Positions 44,201 to 52,722 of a DNA stretch of 64,000 nt are shown one piece after another. This DNA comes from an uncultured Lachnospiraceae bacterium (GTDB lineage Bacteria > Bacillota > Clostridia > Lachnospirales > Lachnospiraceae): positions 1-64,000 of the forward strand of contig CAJUST010000001.1 of assembly GCA_910589105.1 (NCBI GenBank). The letters are read 5' to 3'. Below the pieces are notes generated by a model, which saw only the letters and a list, made by a program, of their open reading frames with translations, was not told the origin of the DNA and searched no databases. The first letter of the stretch is position 1. The number at the start of each line of letters is the position of its first letter. The translations under genes and the position numbers were made by a program.

Positions 44201-45984
44201 CGTTTTATGCGATTTGGGAAGAAGAAGTGAATGAGTGTGCCTGTGAAATTGAGTCGTTGACAGTGGAAGGCGGATCTATCCTGATTCCTGCTGCGGCGCA
44301 AGACGCTAATTTCCGGCTTAATCCGGTAGCGGTTTTTAAAAAAGACGTTTGCCATGTGGCAAATCACCCGACTGGAAATGAGATTACATATTCGTTTGAG
44401 ATTACTGATTCAGGCGATACGGGAGCCGAAGTAAGTGATGACGGGCTTGTGACCGCAAGCAGGGAAGGTAAAGTAACGATTAAAGTGACAGCCGAAATTG
44501 CAAGCGGCGCAGAAGGCAAGAGAATAAAAACTCAAACAGTGGAAATTGAAGTGACGAAATTAAAAGAAGGATATTGCTTCGTGAAGTTTGAGGCGAATGG
44601 AAGCGGCGTGACAAATATGCCGGAGAATGTGTCGGTGGAAGAAGGCGGGACAGTAGCGAAACCGTCGGGAGCGCCGGAGCGGGCAGGCTATACATTTAAA
44701 GGATGGAGCAAGACAGAGTCCGGCGCAGTCATTGCAGATGACGAATGGCCTCAGACAATTAATGAAGACACAACGTATTATGCAGTTTGGGAAAAGATCT
44801 CAGGCGGGGAACTTACGCAGGAAGAAGCGGAGGCGGCAGTGGCTGAAGCAATTTCAGAGGCAAGCGAAACGCATGAGAAAGGAAAAGGAGATTATTCAAG
44901 CGCGACATGGAACGCATTTGTAACGGCTTATCAAGCGGCGCAGAATCCGAAAGAAGGCATTACGCCAGAAGAATTGAAGCAGTTAGCGGATAATTTGGAG
45001 AAAGCCAGAGAAGACTTAAAACTTCTTGACAGAAAACAAATTATCAATGATGCAAACGGTGTGGTGAATCGAGCAAAAAGCGCGATTAATAAGAAGAATA
45101 CAAAGTATACGGCTGTAAGCTGGAATGCGTATAAGGCGGCGTATGACGCTTTAGTGAGTGAAATAAATAAGGGCGCGAAGGCTGACTTAGAAAAAGTGAT
45201 TCAATTACAGAAAGCATTTGGGCAGAAAAAGCTTGTGACGGATACCACATGGGAAAAAGCAAAGAACGCATTGAATCTGGCGTTAAAAAATGCAAAAACA
45301 AAATACGCCGCAGGCCAGAAGAACTATACGAAAGAGACATGGGATGCATTTGCCAGAGCATATGCTGCAGCAAATAAACAGAGTAATGCAATAGCCGGAA
45401 ACAGCGCAGCGGCGAACTTAAATAATCTGGCAAAGGCGTTAAATACAGCCCTTGGAAAATTGAAGGAGAGCCTGTTAAACGCATCTGTTGTAAAGGACGG
45501 AATTTGCTATGTAGTAACAGATGAAACAAATAAAACGGCGGCCGCTTATGGCGAAGTTTCAAAGAAAAGCTCCTTAAAGAAAGTTGTTATTCCGGATACA
45601 ATTACGATACAGGGAACTGAGTGCGCCGTTACGGAAATCAAGGCAAAAGGATTTTCCAAATTTAAGAAAATTACACAAGTGACAATCGGCAAAAATGTTA
45701 AAAAAATCGGAGCGCAGGCATTTAAGGGCTGTGCGGCGGTTACGAAATTGACGGTAAACGGAGAGGTAAAGACATTTGACAAACAGTGCTTTAACGGTTG
45801 TAAGAAATTGAAAAAAATCACTTTCAAAGGCAAGAAAGCGCCGGCCTTTAAGTCAGGCGCGTTTAAAGGAACAAATGCAAAAGCGGTAGTGAAACTTGCG
45901 AAGAAAATGAGTAAGAAAGACAAAAATAAGATGAAGACGAGGCTGAAAAAAGCAGGCATCAGCAAAAAAGCAAAAATCAGTTAG
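38251..45984 (+). CDS. Giant secreted GH95-type alpha-L-fucosidase with CBM, Ig-like, FIVAR, InlB-type and BspA-type repeats
   Basis: A 2577-residue exported protein. A signal peptide covers about residues 1-32. GH95 follows (about 45-890), starting LPIGNSYMGANVYGEIARERLTFNQ. It has the Asn pair in SDFHMNVNLQMNYWP and the catalytic-type Asp in FQIDGNFGYTSGVNEM, which in characterised GH95 enzymes act on alpha-1,2-fucosyl linkages. Next come an FN3-like domain (891-975), a CBM-like domain (977-1108), an F5/8C-like domain (1185-1350), two Big2 domains (1356-1529), FIVAR-like helices (1530-1728), three InlB-type B repeats alternating with Ig-like units (1729-2183), more FIVAR repeats (2184-2408) and a BspA-like LRR_5 tail. 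No LPxTG anchor is present. It likely degrades host mucin glycans. GGAG precedes the ATG; it is monocistronic. Confidence 0.9.
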   Translation: MRVKFISKAFSAVLSAAMLVTSLPTAALAVQADEPEAAAAQKPNLLKLWYDEPASQGKNILSSGAYQTSAEDNNWQQHTLPIGNSYMGANVYGEIARERLTFNQKTMWNGGPSSKRPNYNGGNKDGMVERYQNIVNNFLAGNDATASEQCGGLTGEGEAQGYGVYQSWGDLYLDYKDLANVTETEDYERNLDLTTGIANVDFVAANTEYHREYFVSYPDNVLAMKLTTGKDAGMNLNVSFPIDNGENESEQTSIINGQLGKENLQYTVDAAEGTILNAGNMQDNQLKFNSVLKVVTDKGAMAKGADNSSLDITGAKEVVIFLSANTDYKNVYPKYRTGETAEQLAARVKKAVDNAAGKGYERVKTRYLADYQALFGRVDLDLGQGASEKTTDDLLAAYKASGKDAATEQERRLLETLLYQYGRYLTIASSRDGDLPSNLQGVWNNRVGTGSHVPWGSDFHMNVNLQMNYWPTYSANLAECATPIIDYVNSLREPGRVTAEKYFGIASEPGEANGFSAHTQNTPFGWTCPGWAFSWGWSPGAVPWIIQNCWEYYEYTGDLEYMRTHLYPMMKEETILYDKILIDSGKEITLKDGSASTRLVTAPTFSSEHGPYTMGNTYENSLAWQLYDDTITAAKLLGVDSDLVTRWKTTRERLAPVEIGDSGQIKEWYIEGEYGKTESGEDIPEFDRGHRHMSHMLGLFPGDLISVEDTELLNAAVVSLEDRGYTSTGWGMGQRINAWARTGSGNTAYRLIQNLFKGGIYPNLWDAHPPFQIDGNFGYTSGVNEMLMQSNMGYINILPALPEVWANGSVNGILARGNFELGIDWTNGTADEIRILSKNGGECAVQYPGIATAVIKDSSGSVVASNVVSGKENRITFNTTKGEAYTIQSMSAAPENCKAVAAETGVTLTWDAVEGATSYNVYSKVRAIETKIGAVSSASYTDTKKYEDVYAVEYSVAAVKDGKEGRRSNRFRAPEPESLIELVDDGDSRIKYSDGWGTWSDSGHYGGGIHFIETTTGEESVELSFEGTGIEIIARKNSGRYAASWKVLIDGADAGTANCAGSGEYRNAVFSNYDLPDGKHTIKLVTEGNTNKKIEFDAFFVYKEKDPDITVSFSLGGKEGEAPASKKGKFRGSVTLPVCNVDGFTGWSDGSGVYNAGAAYVVPYKDIKLTAQYEEEETEPPVNTTDEYLPIDAPKTSWTATAGSQENSGNDGPASSAIDGNLDTWWHSNYSGVNEPSFGENGVNNDFTIDFGKTVQVDKLEYVPRNNENANGFITQYKIFYSATTDGAFTECASGEWTDCATNRTAKSAIFDSTVSARRIQIKAIAVDNAPGGNSNKKFIHAAEFNVYKKNPNCTPLIGISVDSSLTLNQGESKSLTITYQPENATDKKLTYASSDVNIATVSPKGVVMASAYKSGTATISIASANKPEITRTVTVTVNPPTEQPVTSVTLERKRILLKVEDSVTLDAAIQPYFGTNKSLTWESSDSTIATVTDGTITAVAAGKATITVKAASDNTKSDTCEVLVAAKGEEPDRTELLGLVSELQTQYSDLTGYGQDIAAAFETALAKAQEVLAYRNDVLQSELDEALDGLNTAKKGLMKEDLTKKIAEADGITENNYAQSSVDALNAAKAAAQTVANNTAATVDEIDAALFDLALALKNLEAPGDPSDLQELLTEAGGINTQGSSAEAIAEFEAAKTAAQAVVAGRPTQSEIDAALRRLERAISEVKIFTVRFDKNAGSDNVTGMPENKTGRKGEQVTLPTGSPQRTGYIFSGWSLEPDGEILTEGPTIHNTDLTVYAIWEVTCICEIETLTVEGGSVNIAADESSKTFPLSPEAALKAGCKVPNHPAGNRITYSYTVKNADGTGAEVDADGIVTVKAKGTAVITVTAQIATGADGKKSKSEDVEIEVTKSEPEEPDTVKITFEANGTSVTNLPEEETVEIGAAFPKPSKIPVRAGYTFKGWSKTASGAVITEWPQTIDSNTTFYAIWEEEVNECACEIESLTVEGGSILIPAAAQDANFRLNPVAVFKKDVCHVANHPTGNEITYSFEITDSGDTGAEVSDDGLVTASREGKVTIKVTAEIASGAEGKRIKTQTVEIEVTKLKEGYCFVKFEANGSGVTNMPENVSVEEGGTVAKPSGAPERAGYTFKGWSKTESGAVIADDEWPQTINEDTTYYAVWEKISGGELTQEEAEAAVAEAISEASETHEKGKGDYSSATWNAFVTAYQAAQNPKEGITPEELKQLADNLEKAREDLKLLDRKQIINDANGVVNRAKSAINKKNTKYTAVSWNAYKAAYDALVSEINKGAKADLEKVIQLQKAFGQKKLVTDTTWEKAKNALNLALKNAKTKYAAGQKNYTKETWDAFARAYAAANKQSNAIAGNSAAANLNNLAKALNTALGKLKESLLNASVVKDGICYVVTDETNKTAAAYGEVSKKSSLKKVVIPDTITIQGTECAVTEIKAKGFSKFKKITQVTIGKNVKKIGAQAFKGCAAVTKLTVNGEVKTFDKQCFNGCKKLKKITFKGKKAPAFKSGAFKGTNAKAVVKLAKKMSKKDKNKMKTRLKKAGISKKAKIS

Positions 45985-46006
45985 CCGTCGTAGGACAGTG
46001 TTTTTT

Positions 46007-46042
46007 GACGGGAGGGCTCCATTTGGAACCCTCCCGTTTTCC
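46007..46042 (+). terminator. Intrinsic terminator of the fucosidase gene
   Basis: CGGGAGGGCTCC (46009-46020) pairs with GGAACCCTCCCG (46025-46036) with one internal mismatch, followed by TTTT. Confidence 0.88.
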
Positions 46043-46077
46043 GTTCATATAAAGCGCTTCAAAATTCAAGAATAGGC

Positions 46078-46104
46078 TAATGAATTTCCAAAAACAACCG
46101 ATAA
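46078..46104 (+). promoter_or_regulatory. Sigma-28-type promoter of the flgM operon
   Basis: TAAT (46078-46081), a 15-base spacer, then ACCGATAA (46097-46104) fit the flagellar sigma-28/sigma-D consensus TAAA-N15-GCCGATAT. Confidence 0.75.
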
Positions 46105-46171
46105 ATAGTTTAGGAGCGATGAATATAGTAAATACTTACTATAATTTTCAAGGAAGAAAGGGGATGCTGTC

Positions 46172-46453
46172 ATGCGTATAGAAACATATAATCAGGTAGC
46201 TCAATTATATAAAGGGAGCAAGTCAGGAAAAACACAGCAGCCATACGGCGCTGCCGCGGGACGGGATGAGCTGACAATATCACAGGCAGGCTACGATTAT
46301 CAAATTGCAAAAAAGGCAGTAGCGGAAACTTCAGATATCAGGGAAGATAAAGTCGCCAGCTTGAAAACAAGAGTGGAGTCAGGGAATTATAAAGTTGATT
46401 CTGGGGATTTTGCCAGCAAACTGTTAGAGAGATACAATGCTCTGCAGAAATAA
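46172..46453 (+). CDS. flgM: Anti-sigma-28 factor FlgM
   Basis: A 93-residue protein with the FlgM layout: an unstructured N-terminal half (YKGSKSGKTQQPYGAAAG), DELTISQAGYDYQIAKKAV, and the C-terminal sigma-binding helices VASLKTRVESGNYKVDSGDFASKLLERY. It binds sigma-28 until hook completion allows its export. It is the first gene of the filament operon, behind a sigma-28-type promoter, so it probably takes part in the usual feedback loop. Confidence 0.92.
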   Translation: MRIETYNQVAQLYKGSKSGKTQQPYGAAAGRDELTISQAGYDYQIAKKAVAETSDIREDKVASLKTRVESGNYKVDSGDFASKLLERYNALQK

Positions 46454-46476
46454 GTGTGTAGAAATGAGGAACGCCA

Positions 46477-46989
46477 GTGGCTAGTTTAATGGATAATCTT
46501 GTAGAAGTCCTAGAGCAGGAAAATAATTGGTATGAGCAGCTTGTGGAATTGTCAAAAGACAAGAAACAGGCAATTATCAACGGAGATGTTCAGACATTAG
46601 AGCATATTACGGAACAGGAGCAGGAGATTTCAAGCGCACTTCGGAATCTGGATATCAAACGAGACGCCGTATTAAAAGATATGTCAGACGTACTTGGAAA
46701 GAATTTTGAGGAGATGACCATTACAAGGCTCATTGGTTATCTGGGGCAGCAACCGCAGGAACAGGAGCGTTTATCGAAGATACGCGCGAAAATCCTGACA
46801 ACCGGAAAAGAAATGCAGGAATGGAATAAGCGGAATGAAGTCCTTCTACAGCAAGCGCTAGAAATGGTAGAATTCGATCTCACCTTGTTTAAGAGTATGC
46901 GTCAGGCGCCTGAAACGGCGAATTATGACAAGAATGCCTATAATACAGGTGATTTGCTCGGAAGCGGCGGGTTTGACGCGAAACAGTAA
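46477..46989 (+). CDS. flgN: Flagellar export chaperone FlgN
   Basis: A 170-residue helical cytoplasmic chaperone of the FlgN family, which protects the hook-filament junction proteins FlgK and FlgL before export. The family core LVEVLEQENNWYEQLVELSKDKKQAIINGD is followed by an ILTTGKEMQEWNKRNEVLLQQALEMVEFDL region. The start is the GTG at 46477, six bases after ATGAGGA. It lies directly upstream of its probable clients, the two flgK genes. Confidence 0.9.
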   Translation: MASLMDNLVEVLEQENNWYEQLVELSKDKKQAIINGDVQTLEHITEQEQEISSALRNLDIKRDAVLKDMSDVLGKNFEEMTITRLIGYLGQQPQEQERLSKIRAKILTTGKEMQEWNKRNEVLLQQALEMVEFDLTLFKSMRQAPETANYDKNAYNTGDLLGSGGFDAKQ

Positions 46990-47015
46990 GAATGGCAGGA
47001 TGAGGAGGAAGAATT

Positions 47016-48761
47016 ATGGCCAATTCAATGGGAAGTTTATTTATCGGGGTATCGGGGCTTAAGACAAGCCAGAATGCCTTGAATACGACAGCAAACAACC
47101 TTGCGAATGTAGACACAAAAGGCTATGTGCGCCAACGTGTGTTACAGGAAGACAGGCATTATATGAATTTAGACCCGACAACAGCCGTAGGGCCGCAGCA
47201 GTCGGGACTTGGCGTCGGGATTGGCGACGTCATACATGCAAGGGAAATCTTTTTAGATAAAGTCTACCGTACCCATGCAGGGCGGTATGGGTTTTATTCT
47301 TCCACTTATGAGACAATATCGGAAGTGGAGACATTTTTTGGGGAATTAGAGGGGACGGCGTTTCAGGATGTTTTGACGGGAAATGATGGCCTTTGGGTTG
47401 CGTTTCAGGAATTTGCCAAAGATCCGTCGGATCGGCTCAACCAAAATCTTGTGATTGAAAAAGCGAATCTTTTCATCAGCAGATCGCAGGAGGTTTATAA
47501 GGGGCTGCAAAAATACCAGCATAATTTGAATGAGCAGATTTCAGATGCGATAGATGACATAAACGAATTAGGCGCAACGATTAAACAGTTAAATATTGAC
47601 ATTATGAAAGTGGAAGCCGGCGGCGTGGAAACGGCGATGAATCTCCGTGATGCAAGGGATTTAGCGATTGACAGGCTCGCGGAATACGGGGCGGTGACAT
47701 ATAAGGAATTGCCAAATGGAGTTGTAAAAGTCAATTTTGAGCATGTTTCTTTTGTAGACGAACATCATGTCTATGAAATTGCGAAACAGGTGGATAAGGT
47801 GACAGGTTTTGTTACGCCGTATTGGAACCATCTTTCCAATACGTCAAAAGGCCAGTATTATAAAGTGTACGATCAGGGAGAAAGCATTTCCACTGCCAAG
47901 AAAAATGACATTGGCCAGTTAAAAGCCCTCTATTTGGCGAGAGGGGATAAATATACAAATTATCTTGATGTTGAGGGGATTTCCATGAAGGACTATGACG
48001 ATACGCTTGGAAATTCCGTTATGATGAATATAGAAGCTGAATTTGACTTGCTGGTGCATGCGGTTGTGACAAGGGTAAACGACTTATTTGCTCCAAATAT
48101 CAGTTCAAAGACGGCGATTTCAGGAATAGATGAAAATGGCAATACCGTAAATTACCCGGCGGGGACGAAAATCCTTGATGTAGAGAATTGCTGTGTGGGC
48201 GCAGATGAAGCCCTGCCTCCTCAGGAATTGTTCGTGCGCACCGGATGTTCCCGATATACGACTGTAACGGGAAATGACGGGAAAACGTATTATGTATTTA
48301 ATGAGGAAGATCCGTCGGATACAGCTTTGCAGTATACGTCAAAAGGCGTTCAGATTAATCCGAAATTGTTAGAAAGCGAATCGCTTCTTCCGGCGTTTAA
48401 GCAAAACGGCAAGCCGGGCGAACTTCCAGTAGCGTATGAGATGGCAGAAGCGATTCGGGATCTTTGGGAAAATGAAGATTTATACTTAAGCCCGCATGAC
48501 ACTACGCCATGTACATTCGGTGAATACTATGCGAAGATGACGAGCGAGCTTGCGTTGCTGGGCGATGTGTTTCAGTCAACCGCGGACGGCCTTCAGGGGA
48601 CGAAATTGGAAACGGATAACGGAAGACAGCAGGTAATTGGCGTTTCGGCGGACGAAGAATTGACGAATATGGTCAAATTCCAAAGCGCATATAACGCGTC
48701 CAGCCGTTTTATGAATGTGGTAAGCGAAATGATTGAGACCATCATTAACCAGATGGGCTGA
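47016..48761 (+). CDS. flgK: Flagellar hook-associated protein 1 (FlgK), first paralogue
   Basis: A 581-residue junction protein that joins hook to filament. The N-terminal flagellar rod signature is SLFIGVSGLKTSQNALNTTANNLANVDTKGYVRQRV, followed by the FlgK helical domain (SYKGLQKYQHNLNEQISDAIDDINELGATIKQLN). The C-terminus ends with the conserved GVSADEELTNMVKFQSAYNASSRFMNVVSEMIETIINQMG. GAGGAGGAAG precedes the ATG. A second, distinct FlgK gene follows after 24 bases, which is unusual. Confidence 0.93.
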   Translation: MANSMGSLFIGVSGLKTSQNALNTTANNLANVDTKGYVRQRVLQEDRHYMNLDPTTAVGPQQSGLGVGIGDVIHAREIFLDKVYRTHAGRYGFYSSTYETISEVETFFGELEGTAFQDVLTGNDGLWVAFQEFAKDPSDRLNQNLVIEKANLFISRSQEVYKGLQKYQHNLNEQISDAIDDINELGATIKQLNIDIMKVEAGGVETAMNLRDARDLAIDRLAEYGAVTYKELPNGVVKVNFEHVSFVDEHHVYEIAKQVDKVTGFVTPYWNHLSNTSKGQYYKVYDQGESISTAKKNDIGQLKALYLARGDKYTNYLDVEGISMKDYDDTLGNSVMMNIEAEFDLLVHAVVTRVNDLFAPNISSKTAISGIDENGNTVNYPAGTKILDVENCCVGADEALPPQELFVRTGCSRYTTVTGNDGKTYYVFNEEDPSDTALQYTSKGVQINPKLLESESLLPAFKQNGKPGELPVAYEMAEAIRDLWENEDLYLSPHDTTPCTFGEYYAKMTSELALLGDVFQSTADGLQGTKLETDNGRQQVIGVSADEELTNMVKFQSAYNASSRFMNVVSEMIETIINQMG

Positions 48762-48785
48762 TAAATTAGAAAGAGGTGATTTGAT

Positions 48786-50639
48786 ATGCCATCTACATTT
48801 TTTGGGTTAAATATTGCGTCTTCTGCAATGAACGCATTTCAGATAGCGACAAATACGACAGCGAATAATATATCAAATGTACAGACGAAGGGGTACAGCA
48901 AGCAAGTGGCGTACCGTGAGGCTTCCGACGCCCTTAGGGTTTACCAGAAGTTTGGATGCGCCGGCAGCGGCGTAAAGACGACTTCCATTAAGTCAGTAAG
49001 GAATACATACTATGATACAAAATATTGGGAAAATCAGGCGTATGTCGGCCATTATAACCAGAAGTTGACCCATTTGCAGCAGATTGAAAATTATTTCGTA
49101 GACGAGGGCGCGGCGCAGCCGGGATTTTCCACGATATTTGCCAATATGTTCAATCAGATGAATGCGCTGGTGTCGGATGCAGGGAATGAAAACAGGCGTA
49201 AGAATTTCATTAGCGAAGCGCAGGTGTTTACGACTTATTTCCATAATGTGGCAAGCGGGCTTGCGGATATCCAGAAAGACTGTAACGATCAGATTAAAGT
49301 CTTTGTGGAAAATATTAATTCCGGCGCGGCGAAAATTGCGGCGCTGACGAAGCAGATTAACGAGATAGAGATGCAGGGCGGCACGGCAAATGAGCTGAGG
49401 GATCAAAGAGCGCTGGTGTTGGACGGATTATCTGAAATTGTCCCAATTTCCGTAGAAGAAACTCCGGTGGAAAACAGCAATTTTCCGGGTATGTATGTAG
49501 GCGGAACCAATTATGTCGTAAAAGTGGACGGACAGACGATTGTCAGCACATATGAATACCGTTCTTTAAAATGTGTTCCAAGAGAGAATAAAGTGAACCA
49601 GTCCGACGTCGAAGGTTTGTATGATGTTGTCTGGCAGGACACCGGAATGGATTTTAAGATCAGTTCGAAATCCATGGAAGGCACGTTAAAAGCCCTTCTT
49701 GAAATCAGGGACGGAAATAACAATGAAAACTTCCAAGGCAATATTAAAACAGTAACGCCAAAGAGCATAGTAGTGGAACCTTCCACGATGAAGACCATAG
49801 AGTCGATGTCAATGGCGGCGGAAGGAATTATCACGATAAAGAATAAAGATTATCATTATACCGGATTTAAGGCGGAATTAGACGAAAATGGAAAGATCAT
49901 TTCATATACGTTTGATTTGGAAGACAGCATTGACGTAGATACGATGAATGCAATCCAAGGCGCATCTGTAAGAATAGGGGATACGATAGACGCGATGGGG
50001 ATTCCTTACTATATGAGCCAGATGAATGAATTTATCCGTTCTTTTTCTGAGCGGTTCAATGCTTACCAGCAGAGCGGCGTGGATTTAAACAACAACCCAA
50101 TGGGGGCGTTCTTTATTGCGACAAACTATGACGGTAAAGAAATGGATTTTGCAGATCAAAGCGTAAATACAGACGGCCTGACAGATGGCGCTAAATCCGT
50201 AATCACATCGACGTCAAACAGTTATTATCTTTTGACGGCGGCAAATTTCAATGTAGCGGACGCAAGCGTCCGGGATTCTTCGATTTTCGCTACGGCATCG
50301 GATCTTTCTGACGGGAAAATAGACAGAAGCGATATTGTAAAAGCGATGCAGGATCTTCAAGAGAAGGTCAAAATGTTCCGTGGCGGAAGCGCAAAAGATT
50401 TCCTGCATTGTATTTATTCTGATATTTCGATTGATACAAAGAGATCAGAGCTGTTTCAGGAAAACTTTACGGATATAGCCGCTTCAATTACAAATCAGCG
50501 GCTTTCCGTTTCCGGCGTAGACGAAGATGAAGAAGCGTTAGACATTGTAAAATTCCAGAATGCTTATAATCTGGCTTCACGAATGATCCAGTGTATGTCG
50601 GAATTGTACAATAAATTGATTAATGAGACTGGAGTATAG
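48786..50639 (+). CDS. flgK: Flagellar hook-associated protein 1 (FlgK), second paralogue
   Basis: A 617-residue second FlgK-type protein. It has the same frame of motifs as its neighbour (FFGLNIASSAMNAFQIATNTTANNISNVQTKGYSKQVAYREA at the N-terminus and SGVDEDEEALDIVKFQNAYNLASRMIQCMSELYNKLINETGV at the C-terminus), but the middle is divergent. In classical systems only one FlgK is present. The two proteins may form a mixed junction or serve alternative filaments (inference). It lies 41 bases before flgL. Confidence 0.9.
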   Translation: MPSTFFGLNIASSAMNAFQIATNTTANNISNVQTKGYSKQVAYREASDALRVYQKFGCAGSGVKTTSIKSVRNTYYDTKYWENQAYVGHYNQKLTHLQQIENYFVDEGAAQPGFSTIFANMFNQMNALVSDAGNENRRKNFISEAQVFTTYFHNVASGLADIQKDCNDQIKVFVENINSGAAKIAALTKQINEIEMQGGTANELRDQRALVLDGLSEIVPISVEETPVENSNFPGMYVGGTNYVVKVDGQTIVSTYEYRSLKCVPRENKVNQSDVEGLYDVVWQDTGMDFKISSKSMEGTLKALLEIRDGNNNENFQGNIKTVTPKSIVVEPSTMKTIESMSMAAEGIITIKNKDYHYTGFKAELDENGKIISYTFDLEDSIDVDTMNAIQGASVRIGDTIDAMGIPYYMSQMNEFIRSFSERFNAYQQSGVDLNNNPMGAFFIATNYDGKEMDFADQSVNTDGLTDGAKSVITSTSNSYYLLTAANFNVADASVRDSSIFATASDLSDGKIDRSDIVKAMQDLQEKVKMFRGGSAKDFLHCIYSDISIDTKRSELFQENFTDIAASITNQRLSVSGVDEDEEALDIVKFQNAYNLASRMIQCMSELYNKLINETGV

Positions 50640-50680
50640 TCTTTGAAAGAGACTGCAATGTATTTACAGGAGGGAATAAT

Positions 50681-52249
50681 ATGAGAATCACCAATAACAT
50701 GATGATTAATAATACATCGATGAATATCAACAACAATAAAATAAATTTTATGTTCACCAATACGCAGATGTCATCGCAAAAGAAAATATCCCGTCCTTCG
50801 GACGATCCAGTTATTGCAATCCGGTCTTTGCGGCTTCGTTCTTCTTTGAGCCAGATTAATCAGTATTGCAAGAAAAACATTCCGGATGCGTGGACGTGGC
50901 TTGAGACGACGGAAACGGCATTGACAAATATGAATAAAATTTTGACGGACGTCAAAACCCAGTGCAATACAGGAACAAACTCCTACTTAACGCCGGAAGA
51001 CAGGGATACGATATTAAAGAGCCTGACAGCGTTGCAAAAACAGCTCTATAGTGAAGGAAATTCCGACAATACGGGACGGAATATCTTTACCGGATATAAA
51101 ACCAATTCCCAGCTTGCCTTTATGGAAGATGAGAAAGAAACTTCATATGAGATTACGCAGAAATTTACATATAAAGACATTAATGAATACACCTATTACA
51201 GCGGCAATATTGATATGCCGAAAACCGTGACGGAAGTCCAGAATACGGCAAATATCGGCGACATTGCCAAGGACAGCCATGAGCGTATCCGCTTAGCGTA
51301 TGACAAGATAGAGGATATGGAAAGCTTCAGCTATAAAACAGACGCCGGAACAGTGACGTTTACCAAAAACAATGCCGGCGGCTACGATGCAGTAGATGAA
51401 AATGGAAATCCTGTAGCGAATGCGCCAAACGTTACCGTATATGATTCGGAAGAAGATTGGGAAGATGCGTTGAACCGGAAAACGATTGGCGATAATGACA
51501 TTATTATCGTGAAAAATACGGGAGACGTCGTGCTGGGCAAGGAATTAAGCAACGGATTAAAGACGAACAAAGCTTCCTTTGAAATAAACTATAAAAAGAC
51601 AGGGTTTGAAAAAGGAGAGCTGCGTCCGGAATATTATTATAATTGTACGGACGTTACGGCAAGCAACCCGAAACCGATTGTCTACACCAAGTATAGGGAA
51701 GACGGCTCGAAGGTTTACGAAGACATTAATTACACCATCGCAGTAAACCAGACGTTAAAAGTCAATATGCACGCAGATGAATTGTTTGACATGAATATTT
51801 ATCAGGACGTGACAGAGCTGATAGACGCTGTGCAAAATGCGATTGATGCGCATGAAAAAGTAGACAAATTAAAAGAGATGAAAAACGAAGCGCAGTATGT
51901 TGATTGTCAGGAAGAAATCCAACAATGGATAGATGCGGCGCAGAAAGAAGCGGATTATGCGGATCACCGCCTGACCGAGCTTTACAGCGCCGGAATCGGT
52001 AAATTTGACAAGTATATGGATACGCTTAATAGAGCGATAACGGAAGTTGGCGCAAGGGGCGAACAGCTTACAATGACGGAAACGAGAATTGGCAACCAGC
52101 AGCTTACCGTAGAAGACTTAAAATCCACAAATGAAGATGAGGAAATTTCCAATATTATTATAAATTACACTGCGGCATATAACGCGTACCAAGCATCGCT
52201 TATGGCGGCGTCGAAAATTGAGAAGCAGACATTATTGGATTATATTTAA
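50681..52249 (+). CDS. flgL: Flagellar hook-associated protein 3 (FlgL)
   Basis: A 522-residue FlgL protein, the junction subunit next to the filament. The flagellin-like N-terminus (MRITNNMMINNTSMNINNNK, then SSQKKISRPSDDPVIAIRSLRLRSSL) and C-terminus (GARGEQLTMTETRIGNQQLTVEDLKSTNEDEEISNIIINYTAAYNAYQASLMAASKI) are typical. FlgL is usually about 300 residues; the additional middle (about 160-400) is probably a surface-exposed domain. AGGAGGG precedes the ATG. Confidence 0.93.
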   Translation: MRITNNMMINNTSMNINNNKINFMFTNTQMSSQKKISRPSDDPVIAIRSLRLRSSLSQINQYCKKNIPDAWTWLETTETALTNMNKILTDVKTQCNTGTNSYLTPEDRDTILKSLTALQKQLYSEGNSDNTGRNIFTGYKTNSQLAFMEDEKETSYEITQKFTYKDINEYTYYSGNIDMPKTVTEVQNTANIGDIAKDSHERIRLAYDKIEDMESFSYKTDAGTVTFTKNNAGGYDAVDENGNPVANAPNVTVYDSEEDWEDALNRKTIGDNDIIIVKNTGDVVLGKELSNGLKTNKASFEINYKKTGFEKGELRPEYYYNCTDVTASNPKPIVYTKYREDGSKVYEDINYTIAVNQTLKVNMHADELFDMNIYQDVTELIDAVQNAIDAHEKVDKLKEMKNEAQYVDCQEEIQQWIDAAQKEADYADHRLTELYSAGIGKFDKYMDTLNRAITEVGARGEQLTMTETRIGNQQLTVEDLKSTNEDEEISNIIINYTAAYNAYQASLMAASKIEKQTLLDYI

Positions 52250-52270
52250 TATAAGAAATGAGGGTACAAA

Positions 52271-52720
52271 ATGAAAGCGGATACAAGAATGTTTGGGAAA
52301 ATTGAGATAGAGGATTCCAAAATAATCACATTAGAACAAGGCATTATCGGATTTCCTGACATAAAGAATTTTGCGTTGATTTTTGATTCAGACAAAGGGG
52401 AGGAAACGGCCATTAAATGGTTTCAGTCTATGGACGATCCGGTGTTTGCCATGCCAGTCGTAGATCCTTTTCTGTTTGTGGAAGATTATGCGCCGACAAT
52501 TAGTGACGAGCTTTGCAATTCACTGGGCGGGCTGACCGGCGAAAATTCATTTGTGCTTACGACTGTAACAGTACCCACTGACATAAAGAAAATTTCCATC
52601 AATTTAAAAGCGCCGATTATTATCAATACGGATAATAATCAGGCAGTGCAGTTGATTGTAGAGGAGGATTATCCCGTAAAATATCAGATTTATGACAAGC
52701 TGAAAAAGGAAGGGGAATAG
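52271..52720 (+). CDS. fliW: Flagellar assembly factor FliW
   Basis: A 149-residue FliW protein. It binds flagellin in the cytoplasm and also inhibits CsrA, so flagellin translation is tied to export. The family segments TRMFGKIEIEDSKIITLEQGIIGFPDIKNFALI, FQSMDDPVFAMPVVDPFLF and INLKAPIIINTDNNQAVQLIVEEDYPVKYQI are complete. It sits three bases ahead of csrA, the usual gene pair. Confidence 0.95.
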   Translation: MKADTRMFGKIEIEDSKIITLEQGIIGFPDIKNFALIFDSDKGEETAIKWFQSMDDPVFAMPVVDPFLFVEDYAPTISDELCNSLGGLTGENSFVLTTVTVPTDIKKISINLKAPIIINTDNNQAVQLIVEEDYPVKYQIYDKLKKEGE

Positions 52721-52722
52721 AA

